Assembly (NCBI GenBank): GCA_964508495.1
Contig: CAZDUA010000034.1
Span: 1 to 51,467 of the forward strand
Direction: 5' to 3'
Source of the DNA: CABMGU01 sp964508495
GTDB lineage: Archaea > Nanobdellota > Nanobdellia > Woesearchaeales > ARS49
DNA: 51,467 nt
Positions 33,461 through 39,322 of this stretch are shown piece by piece. Under the pieces are notes generated by a model. It was not told the DNA's origin. It saw only the letters and a program-made list of their open reading frames with translations, and ran no database searches. Every line of letters begins with the position of its first letter. Position 1 is the stretch's first letter. The position numbers and the translations under genes were made by a program.

Positions 33461-34323
33461 TAGACTTGTTTCACCGTGATGCCTTTTAGTTGTGTTAGGA
33501 TGTGTTTGGCTTGTTTTGTTAGTTCGCCGTCTGTTAGGAATATTACTGGGAGTTTTTGTATTTGTCCTTGGACGTATGCCGAGCTTATGTCTGCGTCTGT
33601 TATTTTTTTCTTATTTCTTGCTTTGCAGTAATAGGTTAGCGTGCCCACTGGTGATGGGATTGTGATTGTTAGGTCGAATTCTGTTTTTTTCTTGACGGTT
33701 GTTTGTTGTTGTATTGTTATATTGTTTTGTGTGAAGAATTCGTGTGCTTTTTGCCAGAAGTCTCCTGTTGGAGGTGTTTCTGGTTTTGGAGCGAGTGTTT
33801 CTTGTTTTGGTTGCGACTTTGGTATTTCTGGCAGGGGTTTTGCTGGTGGTTCTGGTTGTGTTTTTGGAAGTTCTGGCTGTGCGATTGGTGCCAGTTTTTG
33901 TCTTATTTGTTCTTCTGCTTCTTTGTCTGTTAGTTCAAACCATTTCCAGAATCTTTCTTGTTTATCCTGATAAGCTACTATTAGTGGCTTTGCGAAGTCT
34001 TTGATTTGTGCGAGGGAGACTTGTGTTAGCGGGTCTGCTTCTGTTTCTCTGATAATTTTTTCTTCTTTGAGTTTGAGAACTGTTCTTCTGTCTTTTTCGT
34101 TCATGCTTTGCAGGTAGTTTAGGAGTTGTACTTCGTTTCCAGGGACGTAGTAGAGTGGCGAACCGCCTACTTTGAGCGCTGATGTTTTTAGGATTCCTTT
34201 TGAGCACATTTCTGACAGCATTGCTCCTGCCATTATGCTGTTAGTAGCTAGTGCTTTTGCAATAATGCTCGGCAATACTGGTGTTGTTTTTGCTATTTCT
34301 AGTATTCTTTCTCTGTATTCCAT
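33460..34323 (-). CDS. Winged-helix protein with Pro-rich linker and possible nuclease-like domain
   Basis: 287 residues. An N-terminal winged-helix-like region (about 1-65, ATNSIMAGAMLSEMCSKGIL) is followed by a helical part, a Pro/Lys/Glu-rich linker (about 145-190) and a C-terminal alpha/beta domain (FDLTITIPSPVGTLTYYCKAR, then LPVIFLTDGELTKQA, in fragments). The D...Y-x-C-K arrangement recalls restriction-endonuclease-like folds but catalytic residues are not certain. It heads the unit with fen and the Trm5-like gene and overlaps fen by one base, which suggests a DNA-maintenance role. The TATA element at 34344-34356 is 27 bases upstream. Confidence 0.7.
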   Translation of the reverse strand: MEYRERILEIAKTTPVLPSIIAKALATNSIMAGAMLSEMCSKGILKTSALKVGGSPLYYVPGNEVQLLNYLQSMNEKDRRTVLKLKEEKIIRETEADPLTQVSLAQIKDFAKPLIVAYQDKQERFWKWFELTDKEAEEQIRQKLAPIAQPELPKTQPEPPAKPLPEIPKSQPKQETLAPKPETPPTGDFWQKAHEFFTQNNITIQQQTTVKKKTEFDLTITIPSPVGTLTYYCKARNKKKITDADISSAYVQGQIQKLPVIFLTDGELTKQAKHILTQLKGITVKQV

Positions 34324-34343
34324 ATTGTTTTTGCTAATTATGA

Positions 34344-34356
34344 CGTTTATATAGAT
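34344..34356. promoter_or_regulatory. Symmetric TATA box, usable in both directions
   Basis: CGTTTATATAGA lies 27 bases from the minus-strand ATG at 34323. In the plus direction it predicts transcription start at about 34377-34380, exactly where the first base-paired segment of the hairpin region begins. It may thus serve both the winged-helix gene and an RNA. Confidence 0.6.
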
Positions 34357-34379
34357 TTTGCAATGCTAGACCTGAATTG

Positions 34380-34622
34380 CGCGACATCGTAAGTTGAGAC
34401 CGCGAAGAACGCAGTTCTTCGGGGTGTTCGGAAACTTGGAGTATCATAACATGAGTTTAGCAAGTTTCCGACAGAAGGGTATTAAACATGTTTGTCGCGG
34501 AAATCTCCGATTTCCGGGAACTCGCAAAGCTTAGCTTGTGCGAGTCAACGCAAACATTTTATCAGAATGCTTCTCGAAACGAAACGAGGAGCGCCTTTGA
34601 TCCTAACTTTCTGAAAGTTAGG
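34380..34622 (+). ncRNA. Candidate structured RNA: dense series of perfect hairpins
   Basis: The 294-base gap between two minus-strand genes is nearly filled by paired elements. A: 34404-34420, 7 bp, loop GCA. B: 34429-34470, 10 bp (CGGAAACTTG / CAAGTTTCCG). C: 34498-34516, 8 bp, loop TCC. D: 34520-34545, 11 bp with one bulge. E: 34569-34592, 8 bp. F: 34602-34622, 9 bp, loop CTG. Outer pairs also fit: CGCGACA 34380-34386 with TGTCGCG 34493-34499, and ATGTTTG with CAAACAT around C and D. Stem E has a wobble pair only if the plus strand is transcribed. Not recognised as RNase P RNA, SRP RNA, 5S or tRNA. It could instead be the endA 3' region or a DNA element. Confidence 0.4.
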
Positions 34623-35145
34623 GTCTAGTCCAGCTTACTTCCCAGTAGCTGACGTCTTCTTCGTCATCTACTACTGCGATTAGGAGGTTTTTCTTTGTGC
34701 TGTGTGCTACTCTGTTTTTTGCCGCGAATTCTTGCCAGGTTGTTTTTTGTGATTCGCGTACTGGGTAGACTATCCATTTGGCATGTTGTTGTCCTGGCTT
34801 TACTCCTCTTGCGTATATTCTGAAGTCTGCTCCGAATTTGAGTGCTGTTTTTATGACGTATCCTCTGTTTCTAAAGTCTTTGAATACGGCGTATCTTGTC
34901 CAGAAGTCGTGTTCTTTTCTTGCTGCTTTTTGTGTTAGTTTTTCAAATACGAGTGTGTTTTTTCTTGCATTTAAAACTTTGATTTTTTGTTTCTCTGTGA
35001 GGTATACTGCTTCTAAGTAGGATAGTTTCACTCTGCCGTCTGCAAGTAGTGTTCCATAACTGCTTTTTTCAAATAGTTCTCTTGCTTGCGGGCTGTTTTC
35101 TGTTGTTACTGCGTCTTTTTGCATTAAGGCTTTGATTATTTCCAT
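34618..35145 (-). CDS. endA: tRNA-splicing endonuclease EndA
   Basis: 175 residues, the homotetramer-type length. The catalytic triad is visible: Tyr111 (FRIYARG), His121 (QQHAKW) and Lys151 or 152 (HSTKKNLLIAVVD). It cuts bulge-helix-bulge motifs in pre-tRNA and pre-rRNA. A TATA-like run (TTTTTAAATGC, near 35170) is about 25 bases from the ATG. The stop codon lies inside stem F of the hairpin region downstream. Confidence 0.93.
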   Translation of the reverse strand: MEIIKALMQKDAVTTENSPQARELFEKSSYGTLLADGRVKLSYLEAVYLTEKQKIKVLNARKNTLVFEKLTQKAARKEHDFWTRYAVFKDFRNRGYVIKTALKFGADFRIYARGVKPGQQHAKWIVYPVRESQKTTWQEFAAKNRVAHSTKKNLLIAVVDDEEDVSYWEVSWTRP

Positions 35146-35159
35146 ACTATAGTCTCGAA

Positions 35160-35210
35160 TATATGCATTTAAAAAGATTTGCTATAGGTTTATAAACCTC
35201 GAGGAGGATT
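35160..35210. promoter_or_regulatory. Promoter region between endA and RNase Z
   Basis: Two TATA-like elements occur: GCATTTAAAAAG at about 35164-35175, suited to endA (minus), and the symmetric GGTTTATAAACC at about 35186-35197, suited to the RNase Z gene. GAGGAGG at about 35200-35206 gives the RNase Z mRNA a possible Shine-Dalgarno site if transcription starts at the more distant element. Confidence 0.5.
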
Positions 35211-35218
35211 TTGTTGTT

Positions 35219-36109
35219 ATGCAAATTACTTTTTTGGGCACGTCTTGTATGATGCCGACGAAGGATAGGAATCCGAGCGCTGTTTTTTTGAAGTTTAAGG
35301 GAGATGGCATTCTGTTTGATTGTGGAGAAGGCACTCAGCGTCAGATGAGGATTGCCGGAATTTCTTTGGCTGATGTGACTAAGATTTGTATTTCTCACTG
35401 GCATGGCGATCATATTCTTGGTTTGCCTGGTTTATTGCTTACTATTGCATCTCTTGACTTGAGTCGTTCTGTTGAAATTTATGGTCCTCGTGGCAGCAAG
35501 CATGCTTTCCAGGCTTTGTTTGGTGGTATTGAGTTTGAGACCAAGTTCAACATTAATATTACTGAAGTTCATGAGGGTATTTTCTTTGAGAACGGGGAGT
35601 ATAGGTTGGAAAGTTTGCCGATGACGCATCCTGTTCCCTGCATTGCTTTTGCGTTCATTGAAAAGGACAGGCGTAGAATTAAGGTTGATTTTGTGAAAAA
35701 ACTTGGAATTCCTGATGGTCCTTTGCTCGGTGAATTGCAGCATGGCAAGAGTATTGAGTTTAAGGGCAAGAAAGTTTCAATTAATGATGCGACAAGCGTG
35801 ATTAAAGGCAAGAAGGTTGTGTTCATGACTGATACTCTTGTTAACGAGAATTGTTTTAAGCTTGCTGCTGATGCCGATGTATTGATAATTGATAGCACTT
35901 ACACTAGTAAGTTGAAGGATAAGGCTGTTGAGCATGGTCATTTGACTGCTCTTGAGGCTGCTCAAATTGCCAGTCGTTCTGGTGTGAAGAAGTTAGTGCT
36001 GACTCATTTTAGCGCTAGGTACAAGAATACTTTGGAGATTGAGGAAGATGCTAGAACTGCTTTTGATAATGTTATTTGCGCGTATGATTTGATGAAACTT
36101 ATTGTTTGA
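35219..36109 (+). CDS. rnz: Ribonuclease Z
   Basis: 296 residues, the short RNase Z form. The start MQITFLGTSCMMPTKDRNPSA is diagnostic, and the metallo-beta-lactamase ligands are clear: HWHGDH (60-65), then LPMTHPVPCIAF, and later histidines in EHGHLTALEAAQIA and LTHFSARY. It cleaves the 3' trailer of pre-tRNA. It is divergent from endA and pairs functionally with it and with rnp3, so tRNA maturation is well covered in this window. The stop directly abuts the histone stop. Confidence 0.94.
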   Translation: MQITFLGTSCMMPTKDRNPSAVFLKFKGDGILFDCGEGTQRQMRIAGISLADVTKICISHWHGDHILGLPGLLLTIASLDLSRSVEIYGPRGSKHAFQALFGGIEFETKFNINITEVHEGIFFENGEYRLESLPMTHPVPCIAFAFIEKDRRRIKVDFVKKLGIPDGPLLGELQHGKSIEFKGKKVSINDATSVIKGKKVVFMTDTLVNENCFKLAADADVLIIDSTYTSKLKDKAVEHGHLTALEAAQIASRSGVKKLVLTHFSARYKNTLEIEEDARTAFDNVICAYDLMKLIV

Positions 36110-36328
36110 TTATTTTTTAACTGCGAGTTTTATGTCTCCTGGTTTGACTGTTTTTCTTCCTGCGTGTAATGCAAACTTAACAGCATCTGTGGCTACTTGT
36201 TTTGCGTATTCTTCTAGGACTTCCTTTAGTGCTGCTTTTGCTTTATCTGAAACGCGTTCTGCTCCTGCTTGTTTCATTATTTGTTCCATTGCAGCGAGCG
36301 GGATTAGTCTTTTAGAGTTTTGTACCAT
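36110..36328 (-). CDS. Archaeal histone
   Basis: 72 residues forming one histone fold: a short alpha1, long alpha2 (VSDKAKAALKEVLEEYAKQVA) and alpha3 with the DNA-binding loop GRKTVKPGDIKLAVK. The RKT-x-K loop is the typical minor-groove contact. It lacks extended tails. A strong GAGGTGG Shine-Dalgarno site precedes the ATG, so this mRNA has a leader, unlike most first genes here. Confidence 0.95.
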   Translation of the reverse strand: MVQNSKRLIPLAAMEQIMKQAGAERVSDKAKAALKEVLEEYAKQVATDAVKFALHAGRKTVKPGDIKLAVKK

Positions 36329-36439
36329 CGTAAACCACCTCTAGGAGCATTATTCTGCCTTGTTTATTTAATATTTTCCTTTTTTGCCCTTTTTTTAATT
36401 ATGCAAATGTTTTTATGCTTCTAATTTAGTGAATATTGC

Positions 36440-36835
36440 ATGTCCAACAAATCAAAGGGGTCTGATGCAGAGCGTGAATTAATTCATGCTTTTTGGGCTA
36501 CTAAGGAGTGGACTGCTTGCAGGGTTGCGGGCAGTGGGAGTATGAAGTATCCTTCTCCGGACATTATTGCAAACAGGGCAGGTATTAATTTGGCTATTGA
36601 GTGCAAAGCGACTAGTTCTAAGTATCAGTATTTGGAAAAGCGTGAAGTTGAAGAGCTTGTGGCTTATGCTAAGATGGCTGGCGCGAGGCCTTTGGTTGCT
36701 GTTAGGTTTTTTAGGAAAGAATGGCGTTTCTTAACCCCTGATGATTTGGAGGATTCTGGGCTTAATTTAGGAATTACGCCTGAGTTGGCTTCTCGTCGTG
36801 GTTTAACGTTTGATGAACTGACGAAAAGCTTATAA
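36440..36835 (+). CDS. hjc: Holliday junction resolvase Hjc
   Basis: 131 residues. The motif set of Hjc is intact: Glu11 in KGSDAEREL, Asp41 in YPSPDIIA and the E54-C-K56 pair in LAIECKATSS, together with the RVAGSGS loop. It resolves four-way junctions in recombination and fork repair. A TATA-like TGTTTTTATGC lies about 25-30 bases upstream. It ends 23 bases before tfe, whose TATA box overlaps its last codons. Confidence 0.94.
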   Translation: MSNKSKGSDAERELIHAFWATKEWTACRVAGSGSMKYPSPDIIANRAGINLAIECKATSSKYQYLEKREVEELVAYAKMAGARPLVAVRFFRKEWRFLTPDDLEDSGLNLGITPELASRRGLTFDELTKSL

Positions 36836-36858
36836 ACGGGAGATGGGAAAAATTGACA

Positions 36859-37380
36859 ATGAAGGTTACCAGTAAGATTGTCGAAGAGGTTATTTCTGAA
36901 GTTGCTGGCGAGGATGTGTTGCCGCTTGTTAAGGCTTTGAGGAACAAGAGCAACGTTTCTGAGTTTAAATTGGCTGATAACATTCACAAAGAGATTAATC
37001 TTACGAGAAACATGCTTTACAGGCTTTATGACAACAATCTTGTTAGTTTTATTCGTAAGAAGGACAAGAAGAAGGGCTGGTACATTTATTATTGGACTTT
37101 TAATCAGAAGCGTATTAAGGATTTGGTCAAGGATATTAAGAAAAAGAAGTTTGAGCGGTTGGCTGAGCGTTTGAACAGGGAGAAAACAACGCAGTTTTAT
37201 ATTTGCGCGAGCAGGTGTTTGCGCTTAGATTTCGAACAAAGCCACGATTTTAATTTTAAATGCCCTGAGTGCGGCTTGTTGTTGGATTTGGAGGATAATT
37301 CTAAAAAGATTAAGGAGTTGCAGTCTGAGATTGTAAAGTTGGATAAGGAATTGAAGGTTTTAGCCAAGAAAAAGCGTTGA
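36859..37380 (+). CDS. tfe: Transcription factor E (TFE alpha)
   Basis: 173 residues from the ATG at 36859, placed by GCTTATAAACG about 27 bases upstream; a TTG at 36853 is less likely. The N-terminal extended winged helix (about 1-90, SEFKLADNIHKEINLTRNMLYRL in part) and a C-terminal zinc ribbon are present. The ribbon is C116-x3-C120 ... C135-x2-C138, where most TFEs have CxxC in both halves. TFE stabilises the open RNA polymerase complex. The basic coiled tail overlaps the facing gene by 71 bases. Confidence 0.88.
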   Translation: MKVTSKIVEEVISEVAGEDVLPLVKALRNKSNVSEFKLADNIHKEINLTRNMLYRLYDNNLVSFIRKKDKKKGWYIYYWTFNQKRIKDLVKDIKKKKFERLAERLNREKTTQFYICASRCLRLDFEQSHDFNFKCPECGLLLDLEDNSKKIKELQSEIVKLDKELKVLAKKKR

Positions 37381-37909
37381 TTTCTTCTTTGAAGTTTTCT
37401 GGAGTGTAGATTCCGAGTTCTGATATTATTTTGGCGGCATGGACTTGATCATGTGTGGCTGGAAGTGTTGTCGTCCATTGTAGTATGCTTGCAACTGCTA
37501 TTGGATTGTACTGGTGCAATAGTTTTGTTTCTTCCGGCCGCGCGAGTATTCCGTTTGTTGTCAACCCATCTGGTTCTGTTAGAAAGATGTCAGCGTCTTC
37601 AAGACATGAATATTTATTTAGGACGCCTGCTTCAAGCAAGGCCTGTGTTGCTTGTTTTTCTCCTCCGATAACGATGACCTTGCAGTTTTTTTGCTGCGCT
37701 ATTTTTGGGAGTATGTTTTGCAGTATGGTTTTAGGGTAGAACGCGCAAATTATGCTGCCTTTGGGTATTGCTTGCTCAAGGTTGTAAGCTATAGAGTACA
37801 GCGCATTTGCAAAGTGTCTTATGAGCGCTCCTTTGAGCATTCTGTCTTTGTAAATTTTACTTGTGTTTTCTTGTAAAATTGGCGAGGAAAACTCTGGCGG
37901 TATTTGCAT
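37310..37909 (-). CDS. Short eIF2B-alpha/MtnA/R15P-isomerase-like protein
   Basis: 199 residues. The Rossmann-like C-terminal half shows KVIVIGGEKQATQALLEAGV, then LEDADIFLTEPDGLTTNGIL (in fragments), the order and spacing of the IF-2B superfamily (ribose-1,5-bisphosphate isomerase, methylthioribose-1-phosphate isomerase, eIF2B regulatory subunits). Usual length is about 310, so the N-terminal helical domain is reduced or missing. The expected catalytic Cys and Asp are not obvious, so it may be a non-enzymatic relative. Its last 24 codons are antisense to the tfe tail. Its start overlaps the small gene upstream (TAATG). Confidence 0.55.
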   Translation of the reverse strand: MQIPPEFSSPILQENTSKIYKDRMLKGALIRHFANALYSIAYNLEQAIPKGSIICAFYPKTILQNILPKIAQQKNCKVIVIGGEKQATQALLEAGVLNKYSCLEDADIFLTEPDGLTTNGILARPEETKLLHQYNPIAVASILQWTTTLPATHDQVHAAKIISELGIYTPENFKEEINAFSWLKPSIPYPTLQSQTATP

Positions 37910-38100
37910 TATCTTCTGCGCTTGCCTTTTTCTATTCTGATTTCTTCTTGCAGAACTTTATGTACCATGTTGTCTATGTGCTCTTCTATTCTTGCCACTC
38001 TTCGTTCCATTAATACTAGGACTCTCATGCAGTATACTATTCCAAAGAGAACTCCGACGATGACTGCGAGTACTATTCGAATAAGGACTTCTTCTGCCAT
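37909..38100 (-). CDS. Small membrane protein with basic coiled tail
   Basis: 63 residues: an N-terminal hydrophobic helix (IRIVLAVIVGVLFGIVYCM) and a charged amphipathic helix (RRVARIEEHIDNMVHKVLQE) ending in a KGKRRR tail. AGAGGTG lies before the ATG. A one-base-overlap TAATG joins it to the IF-2B-like gene, which supports it being real. No function recognised. Confidence 0.65.
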   Translation of the reverse strand: MAEEVLIRIVLAVIVGVLFGIVYCMRVLVLMERRVARIEEHIDNMVHKVLQEEIRIEKGKRRR

Positions 38101-38162
38101 ATGAATACACCTCTTTAACTAAGGCTATTTATAAACGAGAAGTATAAAAAGGTTTGGGTTGA

Positions 38163-38945
38163 TTAGTGCTTTTCCCAAATCATGTTGAATATGTTTTCAA
38201 ATGATTTGGCAAAGGTTGGTGCGTTGACCCAAACTCCGAAGTCGTAGTTAGGGTGTATGTCCACATCATCTAATGCCATGAATGTGATTTGTTTGCTGTC
38301 TACAACACAGAATCTTGCTGGCACTACGTCTGTTTGTTTGACTTGTGCTATGCTTGATAATGCTTTTGCCTGGCTGACTGGCGCTGGAGATAGAATTCGT
38401 ATTCTTACTCCTTTTTCTTTTGCTTTTTGGAGCGCATTTTTTAGTGCTTCTGACTTGCGTGCAAGTCCTGGTATGGTTGTCATTATGCTGACTGATTTTT
38501 CTGCGTTTTTTATTGCTGATGCAATGTGATTGTATAGGTTGTTTCTTCCTTTTATTGCGCCTGTCAGGTCTGATGGCTCGACGAGTTCTATTCCTTGTTT
38601 GTGGAGCGTGCTTAGCTCGTCGAGTACTTCGCTTTTGCGTATTGTGTCCAAAAGTCCTACTTGTTTATCGGCGTCTTCTTGGATTGACTTTTTGACTCTT
38701 TCCAAGACTTCTGCTGGAGGTACTGCTATGTATTTTATTGGCTTGCCCAATTTCATTATTACAAATCCTTTTCTTTCTAGTGATTCGAGAACGTCATAAC
38801 TTCTGCTTCTTGGCACGTTTGCTATGTCAGAAAGCTCTCCTGCTGTGGCGACTCCGCGTGATAGTAAAGCAGTCCATAATTTGGCTTCATAACTGTTTAA
38901 ACCAAAATCTTTGAGCTTGTTTAAAAAATCCTTTTGGACAATCAT
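38163..38945 (-). CDS. TrmB-family transcriptional regulator (paralog B)
   Basis: 260 residues with the same layout as paralog A (18166-18975): winged helix (about 15-80), linker helix, and sensor/PLD-like domain (AEKSVSIMTTI, VRIRILSPAPV). The winged helix has 54 consecutive residues identical to paralog A, and stretches of 41 and 47 identical bases, while the sensor domain is clearly diverged. The two should therefore read the same operator but answer different ligands. A TATA element at 38999-39011 would give a leader of about 30 bases. It lies between a small operon and the candidate origin. Confidence 0.85.
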   Translation of the reverse strand: MIVQKDFLNKLKDFGLNSYEAKLWTALLSRGVATAGELSDIANVPRSRSYDVLESLERKGFVIMKLGKPIKYIAVPPAEVLERVKKSIQEDADKQVGLLDTIRKSEVLDELSTLHKQGIELVEPSDLTGAIKGRNNLYNHIASAIKNAEKSVSIMTTIPGLARKSEALKNALQKAKEKGVRIRILSPAPVSQAKALSSIAQVKQTDVVPARFCVVDSKQITFMALDDVDIHPNYDFGVWVNAPTFAKSFENIFNMIWEKH

Positions 38946-38998
38946 TTAATACTCCGCGGACTCCGCCATTTTGTTGTTACTCATGCGTAGGTATAACC

Positions 38999-39058
38999 AG
39001 TATATAAATGTTTCTCTTTTTTGCTATTGCCGAGTGGCGAAAACTCGTTTATATACCT
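38999..39058. promoter_or_regulatory. Two TATA elements and a 5-bp inverted repeat upstream of TrmB paralog B
   Basis: AGTATATAAATGT (38999-39011) and CGTTTATATACC (39046-39058) are both strong TATA-like elements. Between them lies CGAGT...ACTCG (39031-39047), an inverted repeat with a 7-base spacer that could be an operator. The first element fits the minus-strand TrmB gene. The second could drive minus-strand transcription as well or a plus-strand transcript into the AT-rich region. Confidence 0.5.
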
Positions 39059-39066
39059 TTCATATA

Positions 39067-39280
39067 CACACACCCCTCCTCTTCCAGTGCAAATAGCTAT
39101 AATAAAAACTAAAGTTATGTTTTTGTTATGTTAGTGTTATCTTTGCCCGATAATTATCTACCATATAGAAAATAATTATAATGGTAGAAAAAAATGCCAA
39201 CTACTACATAATAATTTAATAAAAAACAAAAACAACATACAACAACCCTCCTTTTTCCATACGAAATCATGGGGTGTGTG
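39067..39280. other. Candidate replication origin with ORB-like repeats
   Basis: This lies within the 377-base gene-free stretch 38946-39322 next to cdc6. On the minus strand 39069-39093 reads TTTGCACTGGAA then GAGGAGGGG, close to the archaeal ORB form (a TTCCA-x-TGGAA dyad followed by a G run). A related copy in the same orientation lies at 39246-39266 (CCCTCC, TTTCCA, GAAA on plus). A 10-bp perfect inverted repeat, CACACACCCC (39067-39076) and GGGGTGTGTG (39271-39280), brackets the region. The interval 39094-39244 is very AT-rich and contains an 8-bp inverted repeat (TCTACCAT 39158-39165 / ATGGTAGA 39182-39189). Confidence 0.6.
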
Positions 39281-39289
39281 GTCTACAAA

Positions 39290-39300
39290 CATTTATATAC
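39290..39300 (+). promoter_or_regulatory. TATA box of cdc6
   Basis: CATTTATATAC lies about 28 bases before the ATG at 39323. It decides the cdc6 start: the in-frame ATG at 39269 lies upstream of the promoter and inside the candidate origin. Confidence 0.65.
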
Positions 39301-39322
39301 AAAATATCGCTGTGAATTCCAT

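Noticed and set aside
34380..34500. Reading the 120-base span closed by CGCGACA/TGTCGCG as a 5S rRNA gene.
   Set aside because: The length fits, but the conserved 5S loop sequences and arm layout are absent.
34380..34622. Reading the hairpin region as RNase P RNA, prompted by an ACAGAA sequence.
   Set aside because: The GAGGAAAGUC-type conserved region and the matching P4 pairing were not found on either strand.
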